From contig NZ_JADBEK010000001.1 of assembly GCF_014873145.1 (NCBI RefSeq), forward strand, positions 11,842,001 to 11,906,000: a stretch of DNA of 64,000 nucleotides. The letters are read 5' to 3'. The notes under the pieces are model-generated. The model made no database searches. It was not told the origin of the DNA and was given only the letters and a program-made list of their open reading frames with translations. Made by a program: the position numbers and the translations under genes. Positions 53,834 through 60,959 of the stretch are shown in pieces (the first letter of the stretch is position 1; every line of letters starts with the position of its first letter). Source of the stretch: Nonomuraea angiospora (GTDB lineage: Bacteria; Actinomycetota; Actinomycetes; Streptosporangiales; Streptosporangiaceae).

Positions 53834-55969
53834 GTGATCCTTATCAGTGCTGGTTTGGTGCTCGCGGCGGTCGTGTTGCTGATCGCGGGCTTCGTACTGG
53901 CTAAGCCGTTCCTGATCATGTGGTCCATCGTGGTCAGCGTGCTGTCCGCGCTGTTCCTCGTGATCGGGGCGTTCCTGCGGCGAAACGAGCTTTTTCCCGG
54001 TGGTGGGCAGGCCGCTGCGCCGGCCACCCCACCGAAAGGGCTCATGCCGCCGGGCCCCGGCTCGCCTTACAACCAGACCGGCCCCATGGGTCACCAGCCC
54101 CCACCGCGACCCCAGCAGCATCCGCATCCGCAGACGCCGCAGCGGACGGCGACCGTTCCCCCCGCCGCGCCCCGCCGCCCCGCGGCGAGCGGCATCTCGC
54201 CGGATGCGATCGTGTTGGTGATCCCCGGACGCAAGCGCTACCACGTGTCCGGCTGCCGGCAGCTGAGCGGCCGGGACAGCGAGGAGCTCACGTACGAGGA
54301 GGCACGCGAGGAGGGCTTCACGCCCTGCACGGCGTGCCTGCCTGACGCCGCGCTCGGCGGACGGCAGCTGCCGCCTGCCGTCGACCCCGAGCCCGCCGTC
54401 GCCCCCGGCGCCGCCGTCACGGCGGCCAGCCGGGCGGAAGACTCCGCACAGACCCGCGACGTACGTCCGCCGGTCGCCCCGCCGAAGCCTGCCGCGAAGG
54501 CTTCCACCCCCGACCCGGAGCCCGCCTCCCGCGAGGAAGGCGCCACCGCGTGGTTCGGCCGCCCGTCCCCCTCCTCCTCCGAATCGGATGACGATCAGGC
54601 GGACGCGGAGACGTCATATTTCCGGCCGCCGCCTTCCGCGCGCAGGCCCGGCTCGCCCTCCGCCGCTCCGGAAGGCCCCGCCACGGGAGCCCCCGGCAAG
54701 GCCGGAGCACCCGCGGCCAAGCCTTCGCCGCGCACCGGCACGCCGCAACAGCCCGCCACCAAGCCCGGCACATCGGAGCAATCCGGCACGAGACCCGGCC
54801 AGCCTTCCGGCGCATCGCGTCCGTCCGGCACCAAGCCCGGCCAGCCCGCCGGCTCGCCCGAGCAGCCCGGCACCAAGCCCGGCCGGCCCGGCGACAAGCC
54901 GGGACAGACCGGCGGCCCGTCGAAGCCGGGACAGCCCGGCGGTTCGTCGTCGAAGCCGGGAACGGCCGGTGGCCCGTCGTCGGGCGCGAAGCCGGGATCG
55001 ACCGGCGCTGCCCGGCCCGGACGGCCCGCCGGTGGCTCCTCTTCGAGCGTGACCGACGAGGACGATTCCGCGGGCCCCGCCACGGCACCGCAGCCGCGCG
55101 TGACCTCTTCCGGGACGCCGGTCCGTTCAGGACCCTCGGGTGGGGCTTCCGGGCCGTCACAGCGTCCTTCTGGGGCCGCGAAGACGCCTGCCACGGCGGG
55201 GGAGGGCGCGACGGTGCCGGAACGGCCCGCGTCCTCCGCCGAGTCGGAGGCCAAGCCCAAGGGCCCGCTGCCCCCAGGTCCCGGCACGAGCACCGCAGGC
55301 CCTTCCGGCACGGGCCCGGCCGGCAAGCCTTCGACGACGGAAAAGCCCGGCCCCGACCGCTCGTCAGCTTCTGGCCGCCCGTCGGCCTCCGATCGGCCGT
55401 CTGCCTCCGACCGTCCGGCGGCTTCTGAGCGGCCCTCTGCCGCGAGTGGCCCGGCCAAGGCGGGCGCGCCCGGCGGCGCGAGCCCGAAGCCCGGGACCTC
55501 CGCCACCGGTGGGTCCGCCGGCTCGGGGACGAAGCCGGGCACGCCCGGCACGGCGTCGGGTTCGACGCCCGGATCCGCCGGCTCGGGCTCCAAGGGCGAT
55601 GCCAAGCCAGATGCCCCCAAGGGCGAGGAGAGCGGGTCGGCGCCCAAGCCCGGCGCCTCGGCCGCGACGGCCAAGACCACCAAGCCTGAGGCCTCCGGCT
55701 CGGCCAAGACCACCAAGCCTGAGGCCTCCGGCTCGGCCAAGGCCGGCGACAAGCCCACCGGCTCCTCGGGCGATGACGCTGAGGGCAAGGGCGGGCGTTC
55801 CGGCACGGTGAAGGTCATCATCGGCACCCGCCGCTACCACAGCACCGCCTGCCCGTTGATCAGGGGCGCGGGGGAGTCGGGCGTGGAGACGATGACGCTC
55901 GCGGCGGCGGAGGCGGCCGGGCTGACGAGCTGCTCGGTGTGCCAGCACGACCGCGAGACGGTGAGCTGA
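53834..55969 (+). CDS. Membrane protein with two His/Cys metal-site modules and a long disordered linker
   Basis: 711 residues; I do not recognise a named family. Two transmembrane helices (about 3-22 and 27-47) are followed by a Pro/Gln tract, module 1 (about 123-172), about 490 residues of Lys/Pro/Gly/Ser/Ala-rich repeats (for example TKPGQP, SKPG, ASDRPSAS), and module 2 at the very C-terminus (about 655-708). The modules are copies: GRKRYHVSGC..EEAREEGFTPCTAC (H137, C141, C165, C168) and GTRRYHSTAC..AAAEAAGLTSCSVC (H669, C673, C700, C703), fitting H-x3-C-x(23-26)-C-x2-C, an Ada-like zinc site. GTG start 41 nt after divIVA, suggesting joint expression and a link to polar growth, which is inference. 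Confidence 0.8.
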   Translation: MILISAGLVLAAVVLLIAGFVLAKPFLIMWSIVVSVLSALFLVIGAFLRRNELFPGGGQAAAPATPPKGLMPPGPGSPYNQTGPMGHQPPPRPQQHPHPQTPQRTATVPPAAPRRPAASGISPDAIVLVIPGRKRYHVSGCRQLSGRDSEELTYEEAREEGFTPCTACLPDAALGGRQLPPAVDPEPAVAPGAAVTAASRAEDSAQTRDVRPPVAPPKPAAKASTPDPEPASREEGATAWFGRPSPSSSESDDDQADAETSYFRPPPSARRPGSPSAAPEGPATGAPGKAGAPAAKPSPRTGTPQQPATKPGTSEQSGTRPGQPSGASRPSGTKPGQPAGSPEQPGTKPGRPGDKPGQTGGPSKPGQPGGSSSKPGTAGGPSSGAKPGSTGAARPGRPAGGSSSSVTDEDDSAGPATAPQPRVTSSGTPVRSGPSGGASGPSQRPSGAAKTPATAGEGATVPERPASSAESEAKPKGPLPPGPGTSTAGPSGTGPAGKPSTTEKPGPDRSSASGRPSASDRPSASDRPAASERPSAASGPAKAGAPGGASPKPGTSATGGSAGSGTKPGTPGTASGSTPGSAGSGSKGDAKPDAPKGEESGSAPKPGASAATAKTTKPEASGSAKTTKPEASGSAKAGDKPTGSSGDDAEGKGGRSGTVKVIIGTRRYHSTACPLIRGAGESGVETMTLAAAEAAGLTSCSVCQHDRETVS

Positions 55970-56027
55970 GAGCCCGCCTCCCGGCCCGACCCGAGCAAGG
56001 CCCCTACGCGCGCTGGTGACGGCTGCT

Positions 56028-56051
56028 GACGCCCCTGCGCTCAGGGGCGTC
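56028..56051 (+). terminator. Hairpin terminator after the divIVA-linked gene
   Basis: A perfect 10-bp stem GACGCCCCTG / CAGGGGCGTC with a 4-nt loop lies 58 bases after the stop. Confidence 0.7.
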
Positions 56052-56167
56052 CGACGGCGGCGCTCCTCGCCTGGGTAACGCGATCCCATCCGGATGACAG
56101 GCGACGCGCCTGCGAAGGGTCAGGCGGTGGGTGGGCTGTGAGGGCGCTTCCCATCGCGGGGTGGCTG

Positions 56168-56724
56168 TCAGGCGCCGTGATGGGCGGGCCTTGGGGACGC
56201 CCCCACTGCGGGGGTGAGCGTCAGGGGCGGGGCGGCGATGTCCTCGGGTGGGTTGGCGTACAGGCGCGGGTAGCGGTCGTCGGCATGACCGAGGCGGCGC
56301 ACCTGCGGGACGACCTGCTTGGTCGGGTCGCTGGGGCACAGCAGGCCGGTCGGGGCGCGCGGTGATCCAGGAGAACAGCGCCGACGGGTGCGCGAGATGG
56401 TTGTTGACGGTCGCTGCGGCCATCGGTGCGGGAGCACCGTCGCGTCCGTGGGGTGCCGGCGGCGGCCAGGTGGTCGCGCCAGGCGGTGATCTCGCGCGCG
56501 GTGACGGCAGGGAGCCGCACGTGCCCGAGGCCGTCGGCGATCCAGACGCCGGAGCGTTCCAGCTGCCGGGAGATCTTGGCGGTGACCTCCGCCGAGCGGA
56601 CTCCGCGCCCGGCCAGGTCGAGGTAGTGCTCCGTCCACGCGGGGAGGCTGTCGTCGGCCGCAGCGAGCCGGCTGGAAATTTTGGCGAGCTTCTGGATGGC
56701 TTCTATCGCTTTGCTGGGGTTGCT
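56168..56724 (-). pseudogene. Decayed tyrosine recombinase (phage-type integrase), N-terminal part
   Basis: The minus strand encodes an integrase core-binding domain spread over three frames: AIQKLAKISSRLAAADDSL and TAREITAWRDHLAAAG (56700-56461), then after a frameshift ATVNNHLAHPSALFSWIT (about 56423-56361), then after another PTKQVVPQVRRLGHADDRY to a stop at 56168. This pattern (TVNNHLA..LSALFSWI, DPTKQV) is that of actinobacterial integrases. No catalytic domain follows and no intact start is seen. The rest of the 857-base gap between 55969 and 56827 holds only the terminator and a small CGGACGAGGCGTCCG dyad near 56773. Confidence 0.7.
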
Positions 56725-56826
56725 CTACAGCGGCGGTTCCTAGGGTCGTGGACGTTCCCCTGGCCCGGCGGCCGGACGAGGCGTCCGGGCGCGGTGCCGT
56801 CCCCCACCTTGATGGAGGCTTCGTCG

Positions 56827-57225
56827 ATGAAGGCCACAACCCGCGTCCTCGCCGGTGTTCCCCTTGCCGCGGTGCTGTTCGGGCTCATCGGCTGCGGCAA
56901 CTCGCAGCAGCCGGTCGCAGCGCCGGTGTCCGGCGCGCAGGCTCAGCAGGACAGCGGCCAGGCCGATGCCGGTCAGGGCAGCGAGCAGGCGGGTGAGAAG
57001 AAGGAAGAGCCGCCGCTGACCGGTGAGGTCAAGCAGAAGGCCGAGCAGGCGGCGCTGGCCGCCTATCCCGGCACGGTGCTGAAGTCGGAGCACGACGCCG
57101 AGAAGCCCGGCATGTACGCGGTGGAGGTTCAGCAGGCCGACGGCAGCGCGGTCGAGGTCTACCTGGACAAGAGCTACAAGGTCGTCGACACCAAGCAGGA
57201 AGGCGCCGAAGAAGACGAGGACTGA
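56827..57225 (+). CDS. PepSY-domain lipoprotein
   Basis: 132 residues. Lipoprotein signal with lipobox LIGC (Cys at about residue 22), a Gln/Ala/Gly-rich spacer, then one PepSY domain (about 64-125: VKQKAEQAALAAYPGTVLKSEHD..YAVEVQQADGSAVEVYLDKSYKVVD) and an acidic tail. PepSY domains bind or inhibit proteins outside the membrane and often accompany two-component systems, as here. Start ATG 56827 has TGGAGG 8 nt upstream; ATG 56812 in frame is less likely. Confidence 0.86.
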   Translation: MKATTRVLAGVPLAAVLFGLIGCGNSQQPVAAPVSGAQAQQDSGQADAGQGSEQAGEKKEEPPLTGEVKQKAEQAALAAYPGTVLKSEHDAEKPGMYAVEVQQADGSAVEVYLDKSYKVVDTKQEGAEEDED

Positions 57226-57303
57226 CCGCCGGCCGCTCACCCCGGTGGGCAGCGCCGCCCGTGCGAGGCGGCCATCATCAGCTGCGATGCGAAGGAGAAC
57301 GAC

Positions 57304-57897
57304 ATGCCGGACCGCAAACCCCGTCCGTCGCGTGCTGGGCGCGTGCTCCCGCTCCGCCGGACCGTCGCCGCACAGGCCCCCGATGAGGCGAGCGGCGGGT
57401 CCACCCGGCAACGCGTCGGCGATGGCCGCCGTGACGGTGCCGTCCCTGGCGTGCGCCGCTGGACGATGCTGGCCTTCGCCGTCGCGGCGCTGGCGGTGCC
57501 CGGCTTCACGGTGGCCATGACGATGGTGAGCGAGTCGGCCTCGCAACCCGGCCCGTCGGTGACCTGGTCGCGTGGCGGCGTACCGGTTGGGACGTCGCAG
57601 GAGTCGTCGGCCGACCCTGCCGGCCCTGCCGACCCTGCCGGCCCTGCCGGCACGTCTGCCGCGACGCCCGATCAACGGTCCGCCTCCCAGGCCAGCCCGC
57701 GCCCTGGCCGGAGCTCCGAAGCCCCGGCGACGGGCGCGCACGCCGACGACGGGGCCGATGACAAGGGCGTCGAGGATGGACGTGCCGACGACGCCGATGA
57801 TGAGCGGCGTGAAGGTGAGCGCGGTGACGGGGAGCGTGGTGGCGGGGAGCGTGGTGGCGGGGAGCGTGGTGGCGGGGAGCGTGACAGGCGCCACTGA
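57304..57897 (+). CDS. Small single-pass membrane protein, unknown function
   Basis: 197 residues, not recognised. A basic cytoplasmic N-terminus, one transmembrane helix (about 57-77, MLAFAVAALAVPGFTVAMTMV), and an extracytoplasmic low-complexity part with DPAGPA repeats, an Asp-rich stretch and GERGGGERGGG repeats at the end. AAGGAG at 57292-57297, 6 nt before the ATG, is one of the best ribosome sites in the window, which argues that it is expressed. Its place between the PepSY lipoprotein and the response regulator suggests a part in the same signalling unit; this is inference. Confidence 0.6.
   Translation: MPDRKPRPSRAGRVLPLRRTVAAQAPDEASGGSTRQRVGDGRRDGAVPGVRRWTMLAFAVAALAVPGFTVAMTMVSESASQPGPSVTWSRGGVPVGTSQESSADPAGPADPAGPAGTSAATPDQRSASQASPRPGRSSEAPATGAHADDGADDKGVEDGRADDADDERREGERGDGERGGGERGGGERGGGERDRRH
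57829..57888 (+). repeat. 15-bp tandem repeat, four copies
   Basis: GGGGAGCGTGGTGGC is repeated at 57829, 57844 and 57859, with a fourth diverged copy at 57874. It codes the GERGG tail of the small membrane protein. Confidence 0.85.
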
Positions 57898-58036
57898 GGC
57901 GTCCGCCGCCGTGCGGCAGGCTGTCCACCGCGCGCCTGGGTCGGAGCGCTCGGATGAGTTCGGTGCTGGTCCGACTCCTGACCAGGTTGTGGTGTTCACT
58001 CCTCCCGCGGTGCCCGGATTGTGTCAGCCTGACGGC

Positions 58037-58804
58037 ATGCTGGTGCTGCTGATCGAGGATGACGACCGGATCGCCGACCCGCTGACCGAGGGCCTGGGTC
58101 ACCACGGCTTCGCGGTGGCCCGCGCCCGCACCGGCGCCGAGGCGCTGGCCCTGGCCGGCCGGGCCGCCGATCGGCCGGAGATGGTCCTTCTGGATCTCGG
58201 GTTACCCGACATGGACGGCCTGGACGTGTGCCGGGCGCTGCGGACGCGCTCGGAGGTGCCGATCATCATGATCACCGCTCGGGGCGAGGAGATCGACCGG
58301 GTCCTGGGGCTGGAGCTGGGGGCCGATGACTACGTGGCCAAGCCCTTCGGCGTACGGGAACTGGTGGCCCGGATCCGGGCGGTCATGCGCCGCGTCCGCG
58401 CCGGCAGTCCGGCTCTGGCCGCGGCCGGCGTCGATGCGCTCCCATCCGTGGCAGTGGACGGAGTGCAGCATGTCGGAGCGCTGGCCGTCGACCGCCGCAC
58501 CCGCCAGGTGCGGCTGGCCGGGAACGAGGTGGCGTTGACGCCCAAGGAGTTCGACCTGCTGGCGTACCTGGCCACCGACGCCGGCGCGGTCTACTCCCGC
58601 CAGCAGATCCTGGATGAGGTGTGGGACCCGCACTTCTTCGGCCCAACCAAGACGCTGGACGCGCACATCGCGGCCCTGCGCCGAAAACTCGGCGATTCGG
58701 CGTGGATCGCCACCGTGCGCGGGGTCGGCTTCCGCCTGGTGGACCCCGCCGCCGAGCCTCCCGCCGCACCGGCTGCCGGCCGGCCTGGCGCGGTGCCGCG
58801 GTGA
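58037..58804 (+). CDS. OmpR-family response regulator
   Basis: 255 residues. Receiver domain with acidic pocket EDDD (7-10), phosphoacceptor D53 in LLDLGLPDMDG, T80 and K102 (AKPFG); winged-helix DNA-binding domain (about 150-240) with EVALTPKEFDLLAYLA and the IATVRGVGFRLVDP wing. It pairs with the kinase that overlaps it by 4 nt. ATG 58037 is placed where the receiver begins; no clear ribosome site is seen, but a GTCAG-C-CTGAC dyad at 58023-58033 lies just before it and could be an autoregulatory site. Confidence 0.94.
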   Translation: MLVLLIEDDDRIADPLTEGLGHHGFAVARARTGAEALALAGRAADRPEMVLLDLGLPDMDGLDVCRALRTRSEVPIIMITARGEEIDRVLGLELGADDYVAKPFGVRELVARIRAVMRRVRAGSPALAAAGVDALPSVAVDGVQHVGALAVDRRTRQVRLAGNEVALTPKEFDLLAYLATDAGAVYSRQQILDEVWDPHFFGPTKTLDAHIAALRRKLGDSAWIATVRGVGFRLVDPAAEPPAAPAAGRPGAVPR

Positions 58805-60264
58805 CCCGGCGGCTGCTGCTCAGCTACCTGGGCCTGGTGCTGCTGGCGCTGGCCGCCCTGGAGATCCCCCTCGGCCTGGTCTACGCAGGCGGTGAGCGGG
58901 ACCGCTTCGCCGCCTCGGCCGAACGCGACGCCGCGATGCTGGCCGAACTGGCCGAGGAGGAGATCGAGGAAGACAATCTGGCCGCCCTGCCCGACCTGGC
59001 CCGCCAGTACGCCGGGCGCACCGGCGGGCGGGTGGTCGTGGTCGACCGGCGCGGGCTCGTCCTGGCCGACTCCGCCGCCGGTTCCGGCGCCCGGGAAGCG
59101 GGGGCCGACCTGTCCGGTGAGCCGGATATCGCCGCCGCCCTGGACAACCGGCCCACGATCGGCACCCGGGCCGGCCCGGCAGGTGAGGTGCTGTCGGCCA
59201 CCATGCCCGGCGCCTCGGGCACCACCGTACGCGGGGCGCTGCGCCTGACGTACCCGATGAGCGCCGTCACCGATCGGGTGCGCACCATCTGGCTCGCGCT
59301 GGCCCTCGGTGGCGCATGTGTGCTGGCCGCCGCCGCCCTGATCGCGCTCGCCCTGGCCCGCTGGGTGACCCGCCCGGTCCGGGCCCTGGAGGCGGCCACC
59401 GCCGCGCTGGCCGACGGGCACGAGCCCGATTCGGCCCTGTCCAGGCGCGGGCCGCCCGAACTGCGCCGCCTGGCCGTCACCTTCAGCCGCACCGCCACCA
59501 GGTTGCGGCACCTGCTGCACGCCCAGCGCGCGTTCGCCTCCGAGGCCTCCCACCAGCTCAAGACCCCGCTGACCGCACTGCGGCTGCGGCTGGAGAACTT
59601 CGAACCCTACCTGCACCCACGCGCCCACCCCAGCCTGGACGAGGCCGTCGGCGAGGTGGACCGCCTGGCCCGGATGGTCAACGGGCTCCTCGCGCTGGCC
59701 CGCCTCGAACACGCCGCCACCGCACCCGAGTCCGTCGATGCCGACGCGGTGCTCGCCGACCGGGCCGCCGCCTGGACGGCCCTGGCCGCCGAACACCACG
59801 TGCACATCACCCTGACCGGCCCGCCCGCGGGAAAGGTGCAGGCCATCCCGGGAGCTCTGGAGCAGATCGTCGACAACCTGGTCTCCAACGCGCTGCGCGT
59901 CGCACCGCCCGCCAGCACGATCACGCTGCACCGCGAGCCCGCCACCGCATCGGACGGAACCCCGTACGTCCAGCTGCATGTGATCGATCAGGGGCCGGGC
60001 ATGACCGCGGCCGACCGCGCCCGCGCCTTCGACCGGTTCTGGCGCGCCCCTGGCACCACCCACCACGACGGCACCGGTCTGGGACTGCCGATCGTCCAGC
60101 AGCTCACCCACGCCGGCGGCGGCCAGATCACCCTCAATCCCGCCCCCGGCGGCGGGTTGGACGCCACCGTCTTCCTGCGCCCCGCAACCTCCGCCCAGAC
60201 GGCCACGCCCTATCCTGCGGCCCAGCACCGTCTGTCCCGCCGATCCCGCGCAAGCTCGCGCTGA
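58801..60264 (+). CDS. Sensor histidine kinase
   Basis: 487 residues. Transmembrane helix 1 (about 5-27), an extracytoplasmic sensor region of about 135 residues, helix 2 (about 163-185), HAMP (TRPVRALEAATAALADG), HisKA with H251 in ASEASHQLKTPLTALR, and the HATPase domain with N box (DNLVSNAL), G1 (DQGPGM), F box and G2 (GTGLGLPIV). All catalytic elements are present. GTG start overlaps the regulator stop (GTGA). The ligand is unknown; the PepSY lipoprotein upstream is a candidate partner of the sensor domain. Confidence 0.94.
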   Translation: MTRRLLLSYLGLVLLALAALEIPLGLVYAGGERDRFAASAERDAAMLAELAEEEIEEDNLAALPDLARQYAGRTGGRVVVVDRRGLVLADSAAGSGAREAGADLSGEPDIAAALDNRPTIGTRAGPAGEVLSATMPGASGTTVRGALRLTYPMSAVTDRVRTIWLALALGGACVLAAAALIALALARWVTRPVRALEAATAALADGHEPDSALSRRGPPELRRLAVTFSRTATRLRHLLHAQRAFASEASHQLKTPLTALRLRLENFEPYLHPRAHPSLDEAVGEVDRLARMVNGLLALARLEHAATAPESVDADAVLADRAAAWTALAAEHHVHITLTGPPAGKVQAIPGALEQIVDNLVSNALRVAPPASTITLHREPATASDGTPYVQLHVIDQGPGMTAADRARAFDRFWRAPGTTHHDGTGLGLPIVQQLTHAGGGQITLNPAPGGGLDATVFLRPATSAQTATPYPAAQHRLSRRSRASSR

Positions 60265-60281
60265 GCACCACCGTCCAGCCG

Positions 60282-60710
60282 TCAGTGCGTCGCATCAGGG
60301 GCGGCCAGGCCGGTCAGCCGGCACAGCACGGCGAACCCGTCGTCGGTGCCCGGCCAGTGCCGGCGCACCGCGGACAGGCCGGCGCGGCGCACCACCGAGC
60401 GCAGCACAGCCGTGATGATGATCGCGTCGTCGGCGTAGCCGAGCACGGGGATGAAGTCCGGCACCAGATCGATGGGAATCGCCAGGTAGGCCAGCAGCAG
60501 GCCGAGCCGTACCCGCACCCCGCGCGGCAGAGTGGCGTCGGCAGCCAGGCGGCGCACCAGGCGCAGCACGTCCGGCAGCAGCCGCAGCGCCTCCCGCAAC
60601 AGGCCTTTACGGGGCCGGACCAGCGCCAGCGTCGCGATCAACGCCGCCCAGGTCACCAGCAACGCGATCACGATGCCGATCAGCAGGTCCCACCCCCATG
60701 CCCCGGTCAT
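60282..60710 (-). CDS. YkvA-like protein (DUF1232)
   Basis: 142 residues from ATG 60710. One transmembrane helix (about 6-28), then the DUF1232 signature LGLLLAYLAIPIDLVPDFIPVLGYADDAIII (about 78-108, given for its position and the IDLVPDFIPVLGYADD core). Function unknown. GGAGAAGG lies just upstream of the ATG; a TTG at 60737 is in frame. The codons further upstream stay in frame to about 60885 with strong GC3 but no start codon, so the gene may have lost its 5' end or sits behind a fragment. It ends 17 nt from the kinase stop (convergent). Confidence 0.75.
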   Translation of the reverse strand: MTGAWGWDLLIGIVIALLVTWAALIATLALVRPRKGLLREALRLLPDVLRLVRRLAADATLPRGVRVRLGLLLAYLAIPIDLVPDFIPVLGYADDAIIITAVLRSVVRRAGLSAVRRHWPGTDDGFAVLCRLTGLAAPDATH

Positions 60711-60913
60711 GCCTTCTCCTCGCTCGTATGCGTCCAAGGCCGGCGCCGCGGTGTCAGGCGCGGTGGCCGGAGCCTCAGCCGCCGGCGCCGCCTGCTCGAA
60801 AGCGGCCAGATCCGCCTCCGGCTCCTCGACCTCGGCACAGGTGGCCCGGCCCCGCTCCCGCTCCGTGGCCGGCTCGCCGCGAAACGGGCGGCGTCATCAA
60901 GCCATCCAACTCA

Positions 60914-60951
60914 CCGGCGGTGGGGCGGGTGTGAAAGCGCCCCACCGCCGG
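60914..60951 (-). terminator. Terminator of ileS
   Basis: A perfect 14-bp stem CCGGCGGTGGGGCG (60914-60927) / CGCCCCACCGCCGG (60938-60951) with a 10-nt loop starts 8 nt beyond the ileS stop. Confidence 0.8.
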
Positions 60952-60959
60952 GTCGGGTG

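Noticed and set aside
57572..58036. In-frame extension of the response regulator back to 57572
   Set aside because: It would read through the other-frame membrane protein gene and its repeats; the receiver domain begins exactly at ATG 58037.
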